This document shows, piece after piece, positions 37,249 through 44,990 of a stretch of 64,000 nt of DNA. Positions within the stretch are counted from its first letter, which is position 1. Every line of letters begins with the position of its first letter. The translations under genes and the position numbers were made by a program. Source of the DNA: Shinella daejeonensis (GTDB taxonomy: Bacteria > Pseudomonadota > Alphaproteobacteria > Rhizobiales > Rhizobiaceae); assembly GCF_024281235.1 (NCBI RefSeq), contig NZ_JAHWXY010000008.1:62001-126000 (forward strand), written 5' to 3'. The notes beneath the pieces were generated by a model. It was not told the origin of the DNA. It worked only from the letters and a program-made list of their open reading frames with translations, and made no database searches.

Positions 37249-38373
37249 ATGCCCCAGAAGGTTTTTCTTTCCCGCCTCAAGCTTGCGGATTTCCGCAATT
37301 ACGCCAGCCTGTCGCTGGCGCTCGACGGGCGGCATGTGGTGCTGACCGGCCAGAACGGCGCGGGCAAGACCAATCTCATGGAGGCCGTCTCCTTCCTCTC
37401 GCCCGGCCGGGGGCTGCGCCGCGCCGCCTATGGCGACATACCGCGCGCCGGCAGCGGCAACGGCTTTTCCGTCTTCGCGACGGTGGAAGGCATGGCGGGC
37501 GAGGTCGATATCGGCACGGGAACCGAGGGCGGCGAGGAAGGGCAGGCGCGGCGGCTGCGCATCAACGGCACGCCGTCCCGCACCGTCGACGAACTGCTCG
37601 ATCATCTGCGCATTCTCTGGCTGACGCCCGCCATGGACGGGCTTTTCACCGGCCCCTCGGCCGATCGCCGCCGCTTTCTCGACCGGCTCGTCCTGTCGCT
37701 CGATCCCGAGCACGGACGCCGCGCCGTCGACTACGAGAAGGCCATGCGCGGCCGCAACCGGCTTCTGTCCGAACCGCGCCCCGATCCGGCCTGGCTGACG
37801 GCGCTGGAGCGGCAGATGGCCGAGCTGGGTATTGCGCTCGCCCATGCCCGCCACGAACTCGTGGGGCTTCTCGCCGGCCTCGTCGAGGCGGCGCGTGACG
37901 ACGGCCCTTTTCCATCGGCCGTCCTTGGTCTTTTCGGCTTTCTCGACGGCGAATGGCTGCGCCCGGCCTATGAGATCGAGGAGATCTATCTGGCGCTGCT
38001 GCGCGAGGGCCGCTATCGCGACGCGGCCGCCGGCCGCACGCTGGAAGGGCCGCATCGCGCCGATCTCGTCATCCGCCACCGGGAAAAGGACATGGAGGCC
38101 GGACGCTGCTCGACGGGCGAACAGAAGGCGTTGCTCATCGGCCTCATCCTCGCCCATGCCGGTCTTGTGGCGGGCATGACCGGGCATGCGCCGGTGCTGC
38201 TTCTCGACGAGATCGCCGCCCATCTCGATGCGGGCCGCCGCGCCGCGCTCTTCGACCGGGTCGATGCGCTCGGCGGCCAGGCCTTCATGACCGGGACGGA
38301 CCGTGCCATGTTCGGGGCGCTGGGCGAGCGCGCCCAGTTCCTGACCGTCGCCAACGGAGAGGTCTCGTCATGA
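37249..38373 (+). CDS. recF: DNA replication and repair protein RecF
   Basis: A 374-residue SMC-like ATPase that helps load RecA at single-stranded gaps. Walker A is GQNGAGKTNLME, the signature region is CSTGEQKALLIGL and Walker B is VLLLDEIAAHLDAGRR. The N-terminus VFLSRLKLADFRNYASLSL is typical. The start at 37249 gives family length; the long frame upstream is antisense to the phosphatase. Its stop overlaps the moeB start (ATGA). It is not next to dnaN or gyrB, which is normal in rhizobia. Confidence 0.96.
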   Translation: MPQKVFLSRLKLADFRNYASLSLALDGRHVVLTGQNGAGKTNLMEAVSFLSPGRGLRRAAYGDIPRAGSGNGFSVFATVEGMAGEVDIGTGTEGGEEGQARRLRINGTPSRTVDELLDHLRILWLTPAMDGLFTGPSADRRRFLDRLVLSLDPEHGRRAVDYEKAMRGRNRLLSEPRPDPAWLTALERQMAELGIALAHARHELVGLLAGLVEAARDDGPFPSAVLGLFGFLDGEWLRPAYEIEEIYLALLREGRYRDAAAGRTLEGPHRADLVIRHREKDMEAGRCSTGEQKALLIGLILAHAGLVAGMTGHAPVLLLDEIAAHLDAGRRAALFDRVDALGGQAFMTGTDRAMFGALGERAQFLTVANGEVSS

Positions 38374-39146
38374 CCGACGCCCTGACGCCCGACGAGATCG
38401 AGCGCTACCGCCGCCATATCGTGCTGGCCGAGATCGGCGGCGCGGGCCAGCAGCGGCTGAAGCGGGCGAGCGTGCTCATCATCGGGGCGGGCGGCCTCGG
38501 CGCGCCGGTCATCCAGTATCTCGCCGCCGCCGGCGTCGGCCGGCTCGCGGTGATCGATGACGATACGGTCTCGCTGTCCAATCTCCAGCGCCAGGTGATC
38601 CATGAGACGGGAACGCTCGGCGCGATGAAGATCGAAAGCGCCGCGGCAAGCGTCGGGCGGCTCAATCCCCATGTCCGCTTCGAGGGCATGGACACGCGCC
38701 TCACGCCGGAAAACGCCGCCGGACTTCTCGCCGGTTTCGATCTGCTGATCGACGGCTCCGACAATTTCGACACCCGCTATGCGGCTGCCGATGCTGCGGA
38801 AGCGGCGAAAATGCCGCTCGTCGCCGGTGCGGTCGGCCGTTTCGACGGTTCGCTCACGGTGCTGAAACCCTATGAGACCGGTGCGGACGGGCGGCGCAAT
38901 CCGGGCTATCGCGATCTCTTTCCCGCGCCGCCTCCGCCCGGAACGGTGCCCTCCTGCGCCCAGGCCGGCATCGTTGGCGCGCTTACGGGCGTCGTCGGCA
39001 CGCTGATGGCGATGGAGGCGATCAAGCTCCTGACGGGCGCCGGCGAGCCGCTCGTCGGCCGGCTCCTGCTTTACGACGGCCTGTCGGCGCGTTTCGAGAC
39101 GCTGCGCTACCGGCGGCGTCAGGCCGATCGGATCCGGGTTCCGTGA
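38370..39146 (+). CDS. moeB: MoeB/ThiF-family adenylyltransferase
   Basis: A 258-residue E1-like enzyme that adenylates a small sulphur-carrier protein (MoaD or ThiS). The nucleotide loop is GAGGLGAPVIQYLAAAGVG, the catalytic Arg is in LSNLQRQVIH, and GSDNFDTRY plus a Cys in GTVPSCAQAGIVG follow. The two CxxC pairs that bind zinc in E. coli MoeB are not visible, and the C-terminus stops at a basic tail without a rhodanese domain. Start and recF stop overlap as ATGA, so translation is coupled. The MoaD versus ThiS partner is undecided. Confidence 0.9.
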   Translation: MTDALTPDEIERYRRHIVLAEIGGAGQQRLKRASVLIIGAGGLGAPVIQYLAAAGVGRLAVIDDDTVSLSNLQRQVIHETGTLGAMKIESAAASVGRLNPHVRFEGMDTRLTPENAAGLLAGFDLLIDGSDNFDTRYAAADAAEAAKMPLVAGAVGRFDGSLTVLKPYETGADGRRNPGYRDLFPAPPPPGTVPSCAQAGIVGALTGVVGTLMAMEAIKLLTGAGEPLVGRLLLYDGLSARFETLRYRRRQADRIRVP

Positions 39147-39192
39147 ATGTCGGCGGGAAAGGGCCGGATGTTTTGCGGATGTTTCCGGAAAA

Positions 39193-40197
39193 CTAGACCC
39201 GGTTCGGCAACACGCGGTCCGGCGGGCGGTGGCCGTCGAAGAAGGTACGGATGTTGATGACCACCTTCTCGCCCATGTCGATGCGTCCTTCGATGGTGGC
39301 CGAACTCATATGCGGCAGGAGAACGACCTTGCCCTCCGTGGCGAGCCGGACGAGTTTCGGATCGATTGCCGGCTCCTTCTCGAAGACGTCGAGGCCGGCG
39401 CCGGCGATCCGGCCTTCGCGCAGGCATTTGATCAGCGCGCTCTCGTCGACGATGCCGCCGCGCGCCGTGTTGACGATGTAGCTCGTCGGCTGCATCAGCT
39501 CCAGCCGCCTTGCGGACAGGAGGTGGTAGGTCGCCGGCGTCGACGGGCAGTTGACGGAAACGATGTCGACGCGGGCCAGCATCTGGTCGAGACTGTCCCA
39601 ATAGGTCGCTTCCAGCCCGTCCTCGGTTTCCGGATGGGCGCGATTGCGGTTGTGGTAGTGGATGGAAAGCCCGAAGGCCTTGGCGCGCCGGGCCACCGCC
39701 GTGCCGATCCGCCCCATGCCGACGATGCCGAGCCGCTTGCCGTGGATGCGCCGTCCGAGCATCCAGGTCGGCGACCAGCCGGCCCAGTCGCCCTTGCGGT
39801 CGGCAAGGATGCGCGCGCCTTCGGCCAGCCGTCGCGGCACGGCGAGGATCAGCGCCATCGTCATGTCGGCGGTGTCTTCCGTCAGCACGTTCGGCGTATT
39901 GGTGACGGTGATGCCGCGGCGCGCGGCCGCCTCCACGTCGATATTGTCGACGCCGTTGGAGAAGCTGGCGATCAGTTTCAGCTGCGGCCCCGCCTGTTCG
40001 ATCAGCGCCGCGTCGATGCGGTCGGTCAGCGTCGGCACCAGCACGTCGAACGTCTTGACCGCGGCGACCAGCTCGGGCTGGGTGCGCGGCGCGTCGTCGA
40101 TGTTCAGCTCGGCGTCGAACAGCTCCCGCATCCGGGTCTCCACCACGTCGGGCAGGCGGCGGGTGATATAGACCTTCGGCTTTTTCTTCTGCGTCAT
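39193..40197 (-). CDS. D-2-hydroxyacid dehydrogenase, glyoxylate reductase type
   Basis: A 334-residue NAD(P)H-dependent D-isomer 2-hydroxyacid dehydrogenase, most like GyaR-type glyoxylate/hydroxypyruvate reductases. The nucleotide loop is GIVGMGRIGTAVARRA with HNRNR after it, suggesting NADPH. The catalytic Arg, Glu and His lie in NTARGGIVDE, VFEKEP and LLPHMSSAT. A second glyoxylate-type reductase of the GhrA branch is encoded at 62444-63403. It converges with moeB. Confidence 0.92.
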   Translation of the reverse strand: MTQKKKPKVYITRRLPDVVETRMRELFDAELNIDDAPRTQPELVAAVKTFDVLVPTLTDRIDAALIEQAGPQLKLIASFSNGVDNIDVEAAARRGITVTNTPNVLTEDTADMTMALILAVPRRLAEGARILADRKGDWAGWSPTWMLGRRIHGKRLGIVGMGRIGTAVARRAKAFGLSIHYHNRNRAHPETEDGLEATYWDSLDQMLARVDIVSVNCPSTPATYHLLSARRLELMQPTSYIVNTARGGIVDESALIKCLREGRIAGAGLDVFEKEPAIDPKLVRLATEGKVVLLPHMSSATIEGRIDMGEKVVINIRTFFDGHRPPDRVLPNRV

Positions 40198-40381
40198 GGC
40201 ATGATCCAGCGTGCTGTTGACGGGTCCTTAACTAAGTTGGGCAAGGATTGCTTCATCAGAGGCATTTTCTACCAGACCCGGTCGCGAAGACAATCCGCTC
40301 TCGTCGACGGTCCAGCGATTTGCGATGTCGCCCGCCGGTACGGCAGCCCGATGCCCGCTCTTCATTCGAACGGATCCCGTC

Positions 40382-40921
40382 ATGCCGAAATTCGTCGTTC
40401 GTCTCAGCATTGCCGCTCTCGCCGGGGTCCTTGCCGTCGGTGGGGGGTTGGAAATCGCCCATGCGCAGGTGGCCAAGGGCCCGAGTGGTCTGCCGTTGCC
40501 GCGCTTCGTCAGCCTCAAGGCCAAGAGCGTCAATCTCAGGGTCGGCCCGAGCATCGACTACGCCGTCGCCTGGCGCTATCTGAAATCGGGCGTGCCGGTC
40601 GAAATCGTCCAGGAATACGATAACTGGCGCCGCGTGCGTGACGCCGACGGCACCGAGGGCTGGGTCAATCAGGCGCTGCTTTCGGGCGACCGCACCGCCG
40701 TCACCGCGCCATGGATGCGCGGCAAGGGCGAGGATGTCTTCGTCAACATGCGCCGGGAGGCGCTGTCCGGCAGCGCCGTCGTCGCCCGGTTGCAGCCCGG
40801 CGTCGTCGTGCGGGTGGGCGAATGCAATGGCGACTGGTGCCGCGCAGAGGTCGAGGGCGCGAGCGGCTGGGTTTCCCAGAACGAGATCTGGGGCGCCTAT
40901 CCCGGCGAGGCCTTCAAATAG
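40382..40921 (+). CDS. Exported bacterial SH3-domain protein
   Basis: A 179-residue exported protein. A signal peptide (about 1-30, ending IAHAQ) is followed by two SH3b repeats: about 45-105 (KAKSVNLRVGPSIDYAV and GWVNQALLSG) and about 115-172 (DVFVNMRREALSGSAVVA and GWVSQNEIWG). SH3b domains usually bind cell-wall peptides. No enzymatic domain is attached. The ATG at 40382 follows GGATCCCGTC. It is divergent from the 2-hydroxyacid dehydrogenase and converges with the PfkB kinase. Confidence 0.88.
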   Translation: MPKFVVRLSIAALAGVLAVGGGLEIAHAQVAKGPSGLPLPRFVSLKAKSVNLRVGPSIDYAVAWRYLKSGVPVEIVQEYDNWRRVRDADGTEGWVNQALLSGDRTAVTAPWMRGKGEDVFVNMRREALSGSAVVARLQPGVVVRVGECNGDWCRAEVEGASGWVSQNEIWGAYPGEAFK

Positions 40922-40966
40922 GCCTCATCCGCCGCCAGCGCCGAGACGAGAAACGGGGAAGACGGA

Positions 40967-41959
40967 TCAGACAAGCCCCGCCTTCTTCGCCTCCGCGGAT
41001 AGCGACAGCATGGGCCGCGGCCCGACCTGCCCGATGACGAGGCCGGCGGCGAGACTGCCGAGCCGGCCGCAGTCGGCAAGCGACCGCCCTGCGGTATAGC
41101 CGTAGAGGAAGCCGGCGGCGTAGAGGTCGCCTGCGCCGGTGGTGTCGACCACATCGGCGACGGCGATCGCCTCCACCCTCGTGCGCTCCGCACCCCTGAC
41201 GATGATCGAACCCTCCTCGCTCATCGTCACGGCGGCAAGCCGGCAATCCTGCGAAAGGCGCGAAATCGCCTCCTCGAAGTCCCCGGTCTCGTAGAGGGCC
41301 AGAGCCTCCGCGCGGTTGGCGAAGACGATGTCGATCGTTCCGGAGCGCATGAGGTCGAGGAATTCGTCGCGGTAGCGCTGCACGCAGAAACTGTCGGAAA
41401 GCGTCATCGACATTTCCCGGCCGTTGGCATGCGCGATGCGGGCGCATTCGCGGATCGCGTCCTTGGCGCGGGGCGGATCCCAGAGATAGCCCTCGAAATA
41501 GGTGACCTTGGCCCCGGCCACCACCTCCGGCTCCACATCCTCCGGCCCGAGTTCCACGCAGGCGCCGAGATAGGTATTCATCGAACGTTCGCCGTCGGGC
41601 GTCACGAAGATCATGGAACGGGCGGTGGGCGGTGCGCCGGCCAGTGGCCGGGTTGCGAAATGTACGCCCTGGGCGCGGATGTCATGGGCGAAGATGCCGC
41701 CGAGCTGGTCGTCGGAAACCTTGCCGAAATAGGCGGCGCGTCCCCCGAAGCTGGCGATCCCCGCCGCCGTGTTGCCCGCACTGCCGCCCGAGGCCTCCAG
41801 CGCCGGCCCCATGCGCGAATAGAGCAGTTCCGCCCGCTCCGCGTCGATGAGGTTCATCGCGCCCTTGATGATGGCGTTGTCGGTGAGGAAGGCATCGTCG
41901 CAGCGCGCGATGATATCGACGATCGCATTGCCGACCGTCAGAACGTCGAATGTGGTCAT
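40967..41959 (-). CDS. PfkB-family sugar/adenosine kinase
   Basis: A 330-residue ribokinase-fold kinase. The N-terminal NAIVDIIARCDD, substrate motif EASGGSAGNTAAGIASFGG and the C-terminal anion hole with catalytic Asp, DTTGAGDLYAAGFLYG, are all present. The sequence is of the adenosine-kinase-like kind common in rhizobia. Substrate (adenosine or a sugar) is inferred only. The start at 41959 gives MTTFDVLTVGN; an upstream frame to 42028 runs into the efp terminator and is rejected. It lies downstream of efp but beyond that terminator. Confidence 0.9.
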   Translation of the reverse strand: MTTFDVLTVGNAIVDIIARCDDAFLTDNAIIKGAMNLIDAERAELLYSRMGPALEASGGSAGNTAAGIASFGGRAAYFGKVSDDQLGGIFAHDIRAQGVHFATRPLAGAPPTARSMIFVTPDGERSMNTYLGACVELGPEDVEPEVVAGAKVTYFEGYLWDPPRAKDAIRECARIAHANGREMSMTLSDSFCVQRYRDEFLDLMRSGTIDIVFANRAEALALYETGDFEEAISRLSQDCRLAAVTMSEEGSIIVRGAERTRVEAIAVADVVDTTGAGDLYAAGFLYGYTAGRSLADCGRLGSLAAGLVIGQVGPRPMLSLSAEAKKAGLV

Positions 41960-42025
41960 GCGGATATCCGTCTCCGTGGGTAAGAGCCGGGAACCGGTCA
42001 TAGCCGAAATTGCCGGACATGGAAG

Positions 42026-42060
42026 CAAAAAGGCCGCCGCGCCGTTTGCGGCGGGCGGCC
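42026..42060 (-). terminator. Rho-independent terminator of efp
   Basis: Read leftward, a GC-rich stem (GGCCGCC... / ...GGCGGCC with one offset) is followed by TTTTTGC. It begins 22 bases after the efp stop codon, so it should end efp transcription before the kinase gene. Confidence 0.85.
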
Positions 42061-42082
42061 CTGCGGGTTCGGGCGAAGCGGA

Positions 42083-42652
42083 TCAGTCCTTGGCGCGTTC
42101 GACGTAGGAGCCGTCTTCCGTTGCGATGACGACGCGCGTGCCGGCCGAGACATGCGGGGGGACCATGGTCCGCACGCCGTTCGACAGCATCGCCGGCTTG
42201 TAGGAAGACGATGCCGTCTGTCCCTTCACGACCGGTTCGGTTTCCATGATCTCCAGCGTCACATGACGGGGCAGGTCGAGGGCGATGGCGACGCCTTCGT
42301 GCACCGACAGCACCACCGTCATGCCTTCCTGAAGATAGGCCTTGAGATCGCCGACGTCTTCGGCGGACATGGTGAGCTGGTCGTAGGTTTCCGGATTCAT
42401 GAAGTGGTAGCCGTCGCCGTCCTCATAGAGGAAATTGTGCTCCCGGTCCTCGACGAAGGCGCGCTCGACCTGCTCGGTCGTGCGATAGCGTTCGGAAACC
42501 TTCACGCCGTCGGAAATGCGGCGCATGTCGACCTGCGTGACCGGCGTGCCCTTGCCGGGGTGGAAGTTTTGCGCCGTCAGCACGACATAGAGCTTGCCGT
42601 CGACATCGAGCACATTGCCCTTGCGGACGGAAGAAGCGATGACCTTTACCAT
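42083..42652 (-). CDS. efp: Elongation factor P
   Basis: A 189-residue translation factor that relieves ribosomes stalled at polyproline stretches. The three beta-barrel domains are intact. The modified lysine is Lys34 in NFHPGKGTP, at exactly the E. coli position, and the enzymes that beta-lysylate it are encoded divergently next door. The C-terminal signature ends in [16 protein letters not shown]. The start at 42652 gives [15 protein letters not shown]. Transcription ends at a hairpin 22 bases past the stop. Confidence 0.98.
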   Translation of the reverse strand: MVKVIASSVRKGNVLDVDGKLYVVLTAQNFHPGKGTPVTQVDMRRISDGVKVSERYRTTEQVERAFVEDREHNFLYEDGDGYHFMNPETYDQLTMSAEDVGDLKAYLQEGMTVVLSVHEGVAIALDLPRHVTLEIMETEPVVKGQTASSSYKPAMLSNGVRTMVPPHVSAGTRVVIATEDGSYVERAKD

Positions 42653-42816
42653 AAGACTTCCCTGTAACTGGTCTTGTAACTGGATTTGGCGCGTCGTAGA
42701 GGACAACCCTGACGGTTTTCTCCGGACGCGGAAAAATGCGCTTTCGGGGCGCAACTAACCTATATTCCGGCAAAACACCAGTCTGTCCGCCACAGCGGCC
42801 GAAGAAACCTTTTGAG

Positions 42817-43881
42817 ATGAGCGTGAAAAACCCTGCCCCTTCGCCCTGGTGGACCCCCCATGTCCATGCCGATCGCCGGCCGTTCCTGATGGCGCGAAAC
42901 CGGATCCAGGCAGCGCTCAGGGCCTGGCTCGCCGAACGCGATTTCATCGAGGTGGATACGGCGACCTTGCAGGTCTCGCCCGGCAACGAGGCGCATCTCC
43001 ACGCCTTTCGCACCGAGGCGATCGGCCATTCGGGCGTGCCGACGCCGCTCTATCTGCATACGTCGCCGGAATTCGCCTGCAAGAAGCTTCTGGCCGCCGG
43101 CGAGCGGCGTATCGCCTGTTTCGCCCATGTCTATCGCAACCGCGAGCGCGGCCCGCTCCATCATCCCGAGTTCACCATGCTCGAATGGTATCGGGCGGGG
43201 GAGAGCTACGAAACGCTGATGACGGATTGCGCCGTTTTCCTGCGTCTTGCGGCGGAGGCCGGAGGCGCTGGCAAGCTGACGTTCCGCGGGGCCGATTGCG
43301 ATCCGGCGCTTGAGCCGGAACGGCTGACGGTGGCGGAGGCCTTTTCCCGCTTCGCCGGCATCGACATGCTGGCCTCCGTGCGGGCCGATGGTTCGACCGA
43401 TCGTGACAGACTGGCCAGCGACATGCGCCAGGTGGGGTTGCGAGTGGCCGGCGACGACACCTGGGCCGATCTCTTCAGCCGCGTCCTGGTGGAGAAGGTG
43501 GAGCCGCAGCTCGGCTTCGGCCGGGCGACGATCCTTTGCGAATATCCGGCCGCGGAAGCCGCCCTTGCCCGTCCCGCGCCGCACGACCGGCGGGTTGCCG
43601 AGCGTTTCGAACTCTATGCCTGTGGCGTGGAACTCGCCAATGCGTTCGGCGAACTGACCGACCCTGCCGAGCAGCGGCGTCGCTTCGGTCTGGAAATGGC
43701 CGAAAAACAGCGTGTCTACGGCGAGGCCTATCCGCTTGACGAGGATTTTCTCGCCGCGCTTGCGATCATGCCGGACGCAAGCGGCATCGCGCTCGGCTTC
43801 GACCGGCTGGTGATGCTGGCGACCGGCGCGTCGCGTATCGATCAGGTGCTCTGGGCGCCGGTCGCGGAGACGGCCCCGTGA
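42817..43881 (+). CDS. epmA: EF-P--(R)-beta-lysine ligase EpmA
   Basis: A 354-residue class II lysyl-tRNA-synthetase-like enzyme (GenX/PoxA) that activates beta-lysine and attaches it to EF-P. It lacks the N-terminal anticodon domain of LysRS. Motif 2 is in YRNRERGPLHHPEF, followed by TMLEWYRAG, and motif 3 is GIALGFDRLVML. The VELANAFGEL stretch is the lysine site. The ATG at 42817 is 164 bases from the divergent efp start, so both may share a control region. epmB overlaps its stop as GTGA. Confidence 0.95.
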   Translation: MSVKNPAPSPWWTPHVHADRRPFLMARNRIQAALRAWLAERDFIEVDTATLQVSPGNEAHLHAFRTEAIGHSGVPTPLYLHTSPEFACKKLLAAGERRIACFAHVYRNRERGPLHHPEFTMLEWYRAGESYETLMTDCAVFLRLAAEAGGAGKLTFRGADCDPALEPERLTVAEAFSRFAGIDMLASVRADGSTDRDRLASDMRQVGLRVAGDDTWADLFSRVLVEKVEPQLGFGRATILCEYPAAEAALARPAPHDRRVAERFELYACGVELANAFGELTDPAEQRRRFGLEMAEKQRVYGEAYPLDEDFLAALAIMPDASGIALGFDRLVMLATGASRIDQVLWAPVAETAP

Positions 43882-44927
43882 CGGCGGCGCGCAGTCTGAA
43901 GACGGTCGGCGATCTTGCCGCCGCCGGCCTGCTGCCGGAGGACCGCCTGACGGCTGCGGCGGCGGTCGCCGGGCGCTATGCCATCGCCGTGACGCCCGCC
44001 GTCGCGGCGCTCGTCGATCCGGCCGATCCGGCCGATCCGATCGCACGCCAGTTCCTGCCCGATCCGGCCGAACTGGTGACGCTGCCGCAGGAGCGCGCCG
44101 ACCCGATCGGCGATCTGGCGCATAGTCCCGTCGAGGGCATCGTCCACCGCTATCCCGACCGGGTGCTGCTGAAGGCGGTGCATGTCTGCCCGGTCTATTG
44201 CCGTTTCTGCTTCCGCCGCGAGATGGTCGGGCCGGAAGGTCTCGGCACGCTTTCGCCGGACGCTCTCGATGTGGCGCTTTCCTATATCGCCGGAAGGCCG
44301 GAGATCTGGGAGGTGATCCTGACCGGCGGCGATCCGCTGGTGCTCTCGCCGCGCCGGCTGGAGGAGATCATGCTGCGGCTGGCGGCGATCCCCCATGTCC
44401 GCATCGTGCGTTTTCACACCCGCGTCCCGGCGGTCGATCCCGAGCGCGTCGATGCCGCGCTGATCGCCGCGCTGAAGGCGAGCGGCAAGACCGTCTACGT
44501 GGCGCTTCACGCCAATCATCCGCGCGAATTCACGGAGGCCGCCCGCGCCGCCGTGGCGCGCATCGCCGATGCCGGCATTGTCCTGCTCAGCCAGACGGTG
44601 CTCCTGAAGGGGGTGAACGACGATCCGGCCGTCCTTGCGGAACTGATGCGCACCTTCGTCGAGAACCGGGTGAAGCCCTACTATCTGCATCACCCCGATC
44701 TGGCGCCCGGAACCGCGCATTTCCGCCTGACGCTCGCCGAAGGCCGGGCGCTGGTCACCGCCCTGCGCGGCCGTATCTCCGGCCTTTGCCAGCCGGCCTA
44801 TATCCTCGATATTCCCGGCGGTCACGGCAAGGTGCGCGCCGACGCGCCGGAAGTGGAGGAGGCCGGCGACGGTTGCTTCCGCCTGCGTGATTTTCGCGGC
44901 GTCGCTCATTTCTATCCGCCCGAATAG
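43878..44927 (+). CDS. epmB: EF-P beta-lysylation protein EpmB (lysine 2,3-aminomutase)
   Basis: A 349-residue radical-SAM, PLP-dependent enzyme that turns (S)-alpha-lysine into (R)-beta-lysine for EpmA. The iron-sulphur cysteines are in HVCPVYCRFCFRREM (CxxxCxxC), the SAM motif is ILTGGDPLVLS, and the PLP lysine lies in the C-terminal DIPGGHGKV. It starts with GTG at 43878, overlapping the epmA stop by four bases (GTGA). The last seven codons are repeated as DNA directly downstream. Confidence 0.95.
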   Translation: MTAARSLKTVGDLAAAGLLPEDRLTAAAAVAGRYAIAVTPAVAALVDPADPADPIARQFLPDPAELVTLPQERADPIGDLAHSPVEGIVHRYPDRVLLKAVHVCPVYCRFCFRREMVGPEGLGTLSPDALDVALSYIAGRPEIWEVILTGGDPLVLSPRRLEEIMLRLAAIPHVRIVRFHTRVPAVDPERVDAALIAALKASGKTVYVALHANHPREFTEAARAAVARIADAGIVLLSQTVLLKGVNDDPAVLAELMRTFVENRVKPYYLHHPDLAPGTAHFRLTLAEGRALVTALRGRISGLCQPAYILDIPGGHGKVRADAPEVEEAGDGCFRLRDFRGVAHFYPPE

Positions 44928-44972
44928 GTATTTCTATCCGCCAGAATAGGCGCTGCTACCCGCCGGAACAGG
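44908..44972 (+). repeat. Three-copy 22-base tandem repeat at the end of epmB
   Basis: The unit ATTTCTATCCGCCCGAATAG recurs with a 22-base period at 44908-44928, 44930-44950 and, decayed, 44952-44972. The first copy is the coding end and stop of epmB, the other two are untranslated. The second copy has one change and the third five. Confidence 0.85.
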
Positions 44973-44990
44973 GGTTCCGGCGCGGGAAGG

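Noticed and set aside
44908-44972. Possible CRISPR-like array at the tandem repeat
   Set aside because: Repeats are adjacent with one-base gaps and no spacers, and decay in order; it is a simple tandem duplication. No CRISPR array was found anywhere in the window.
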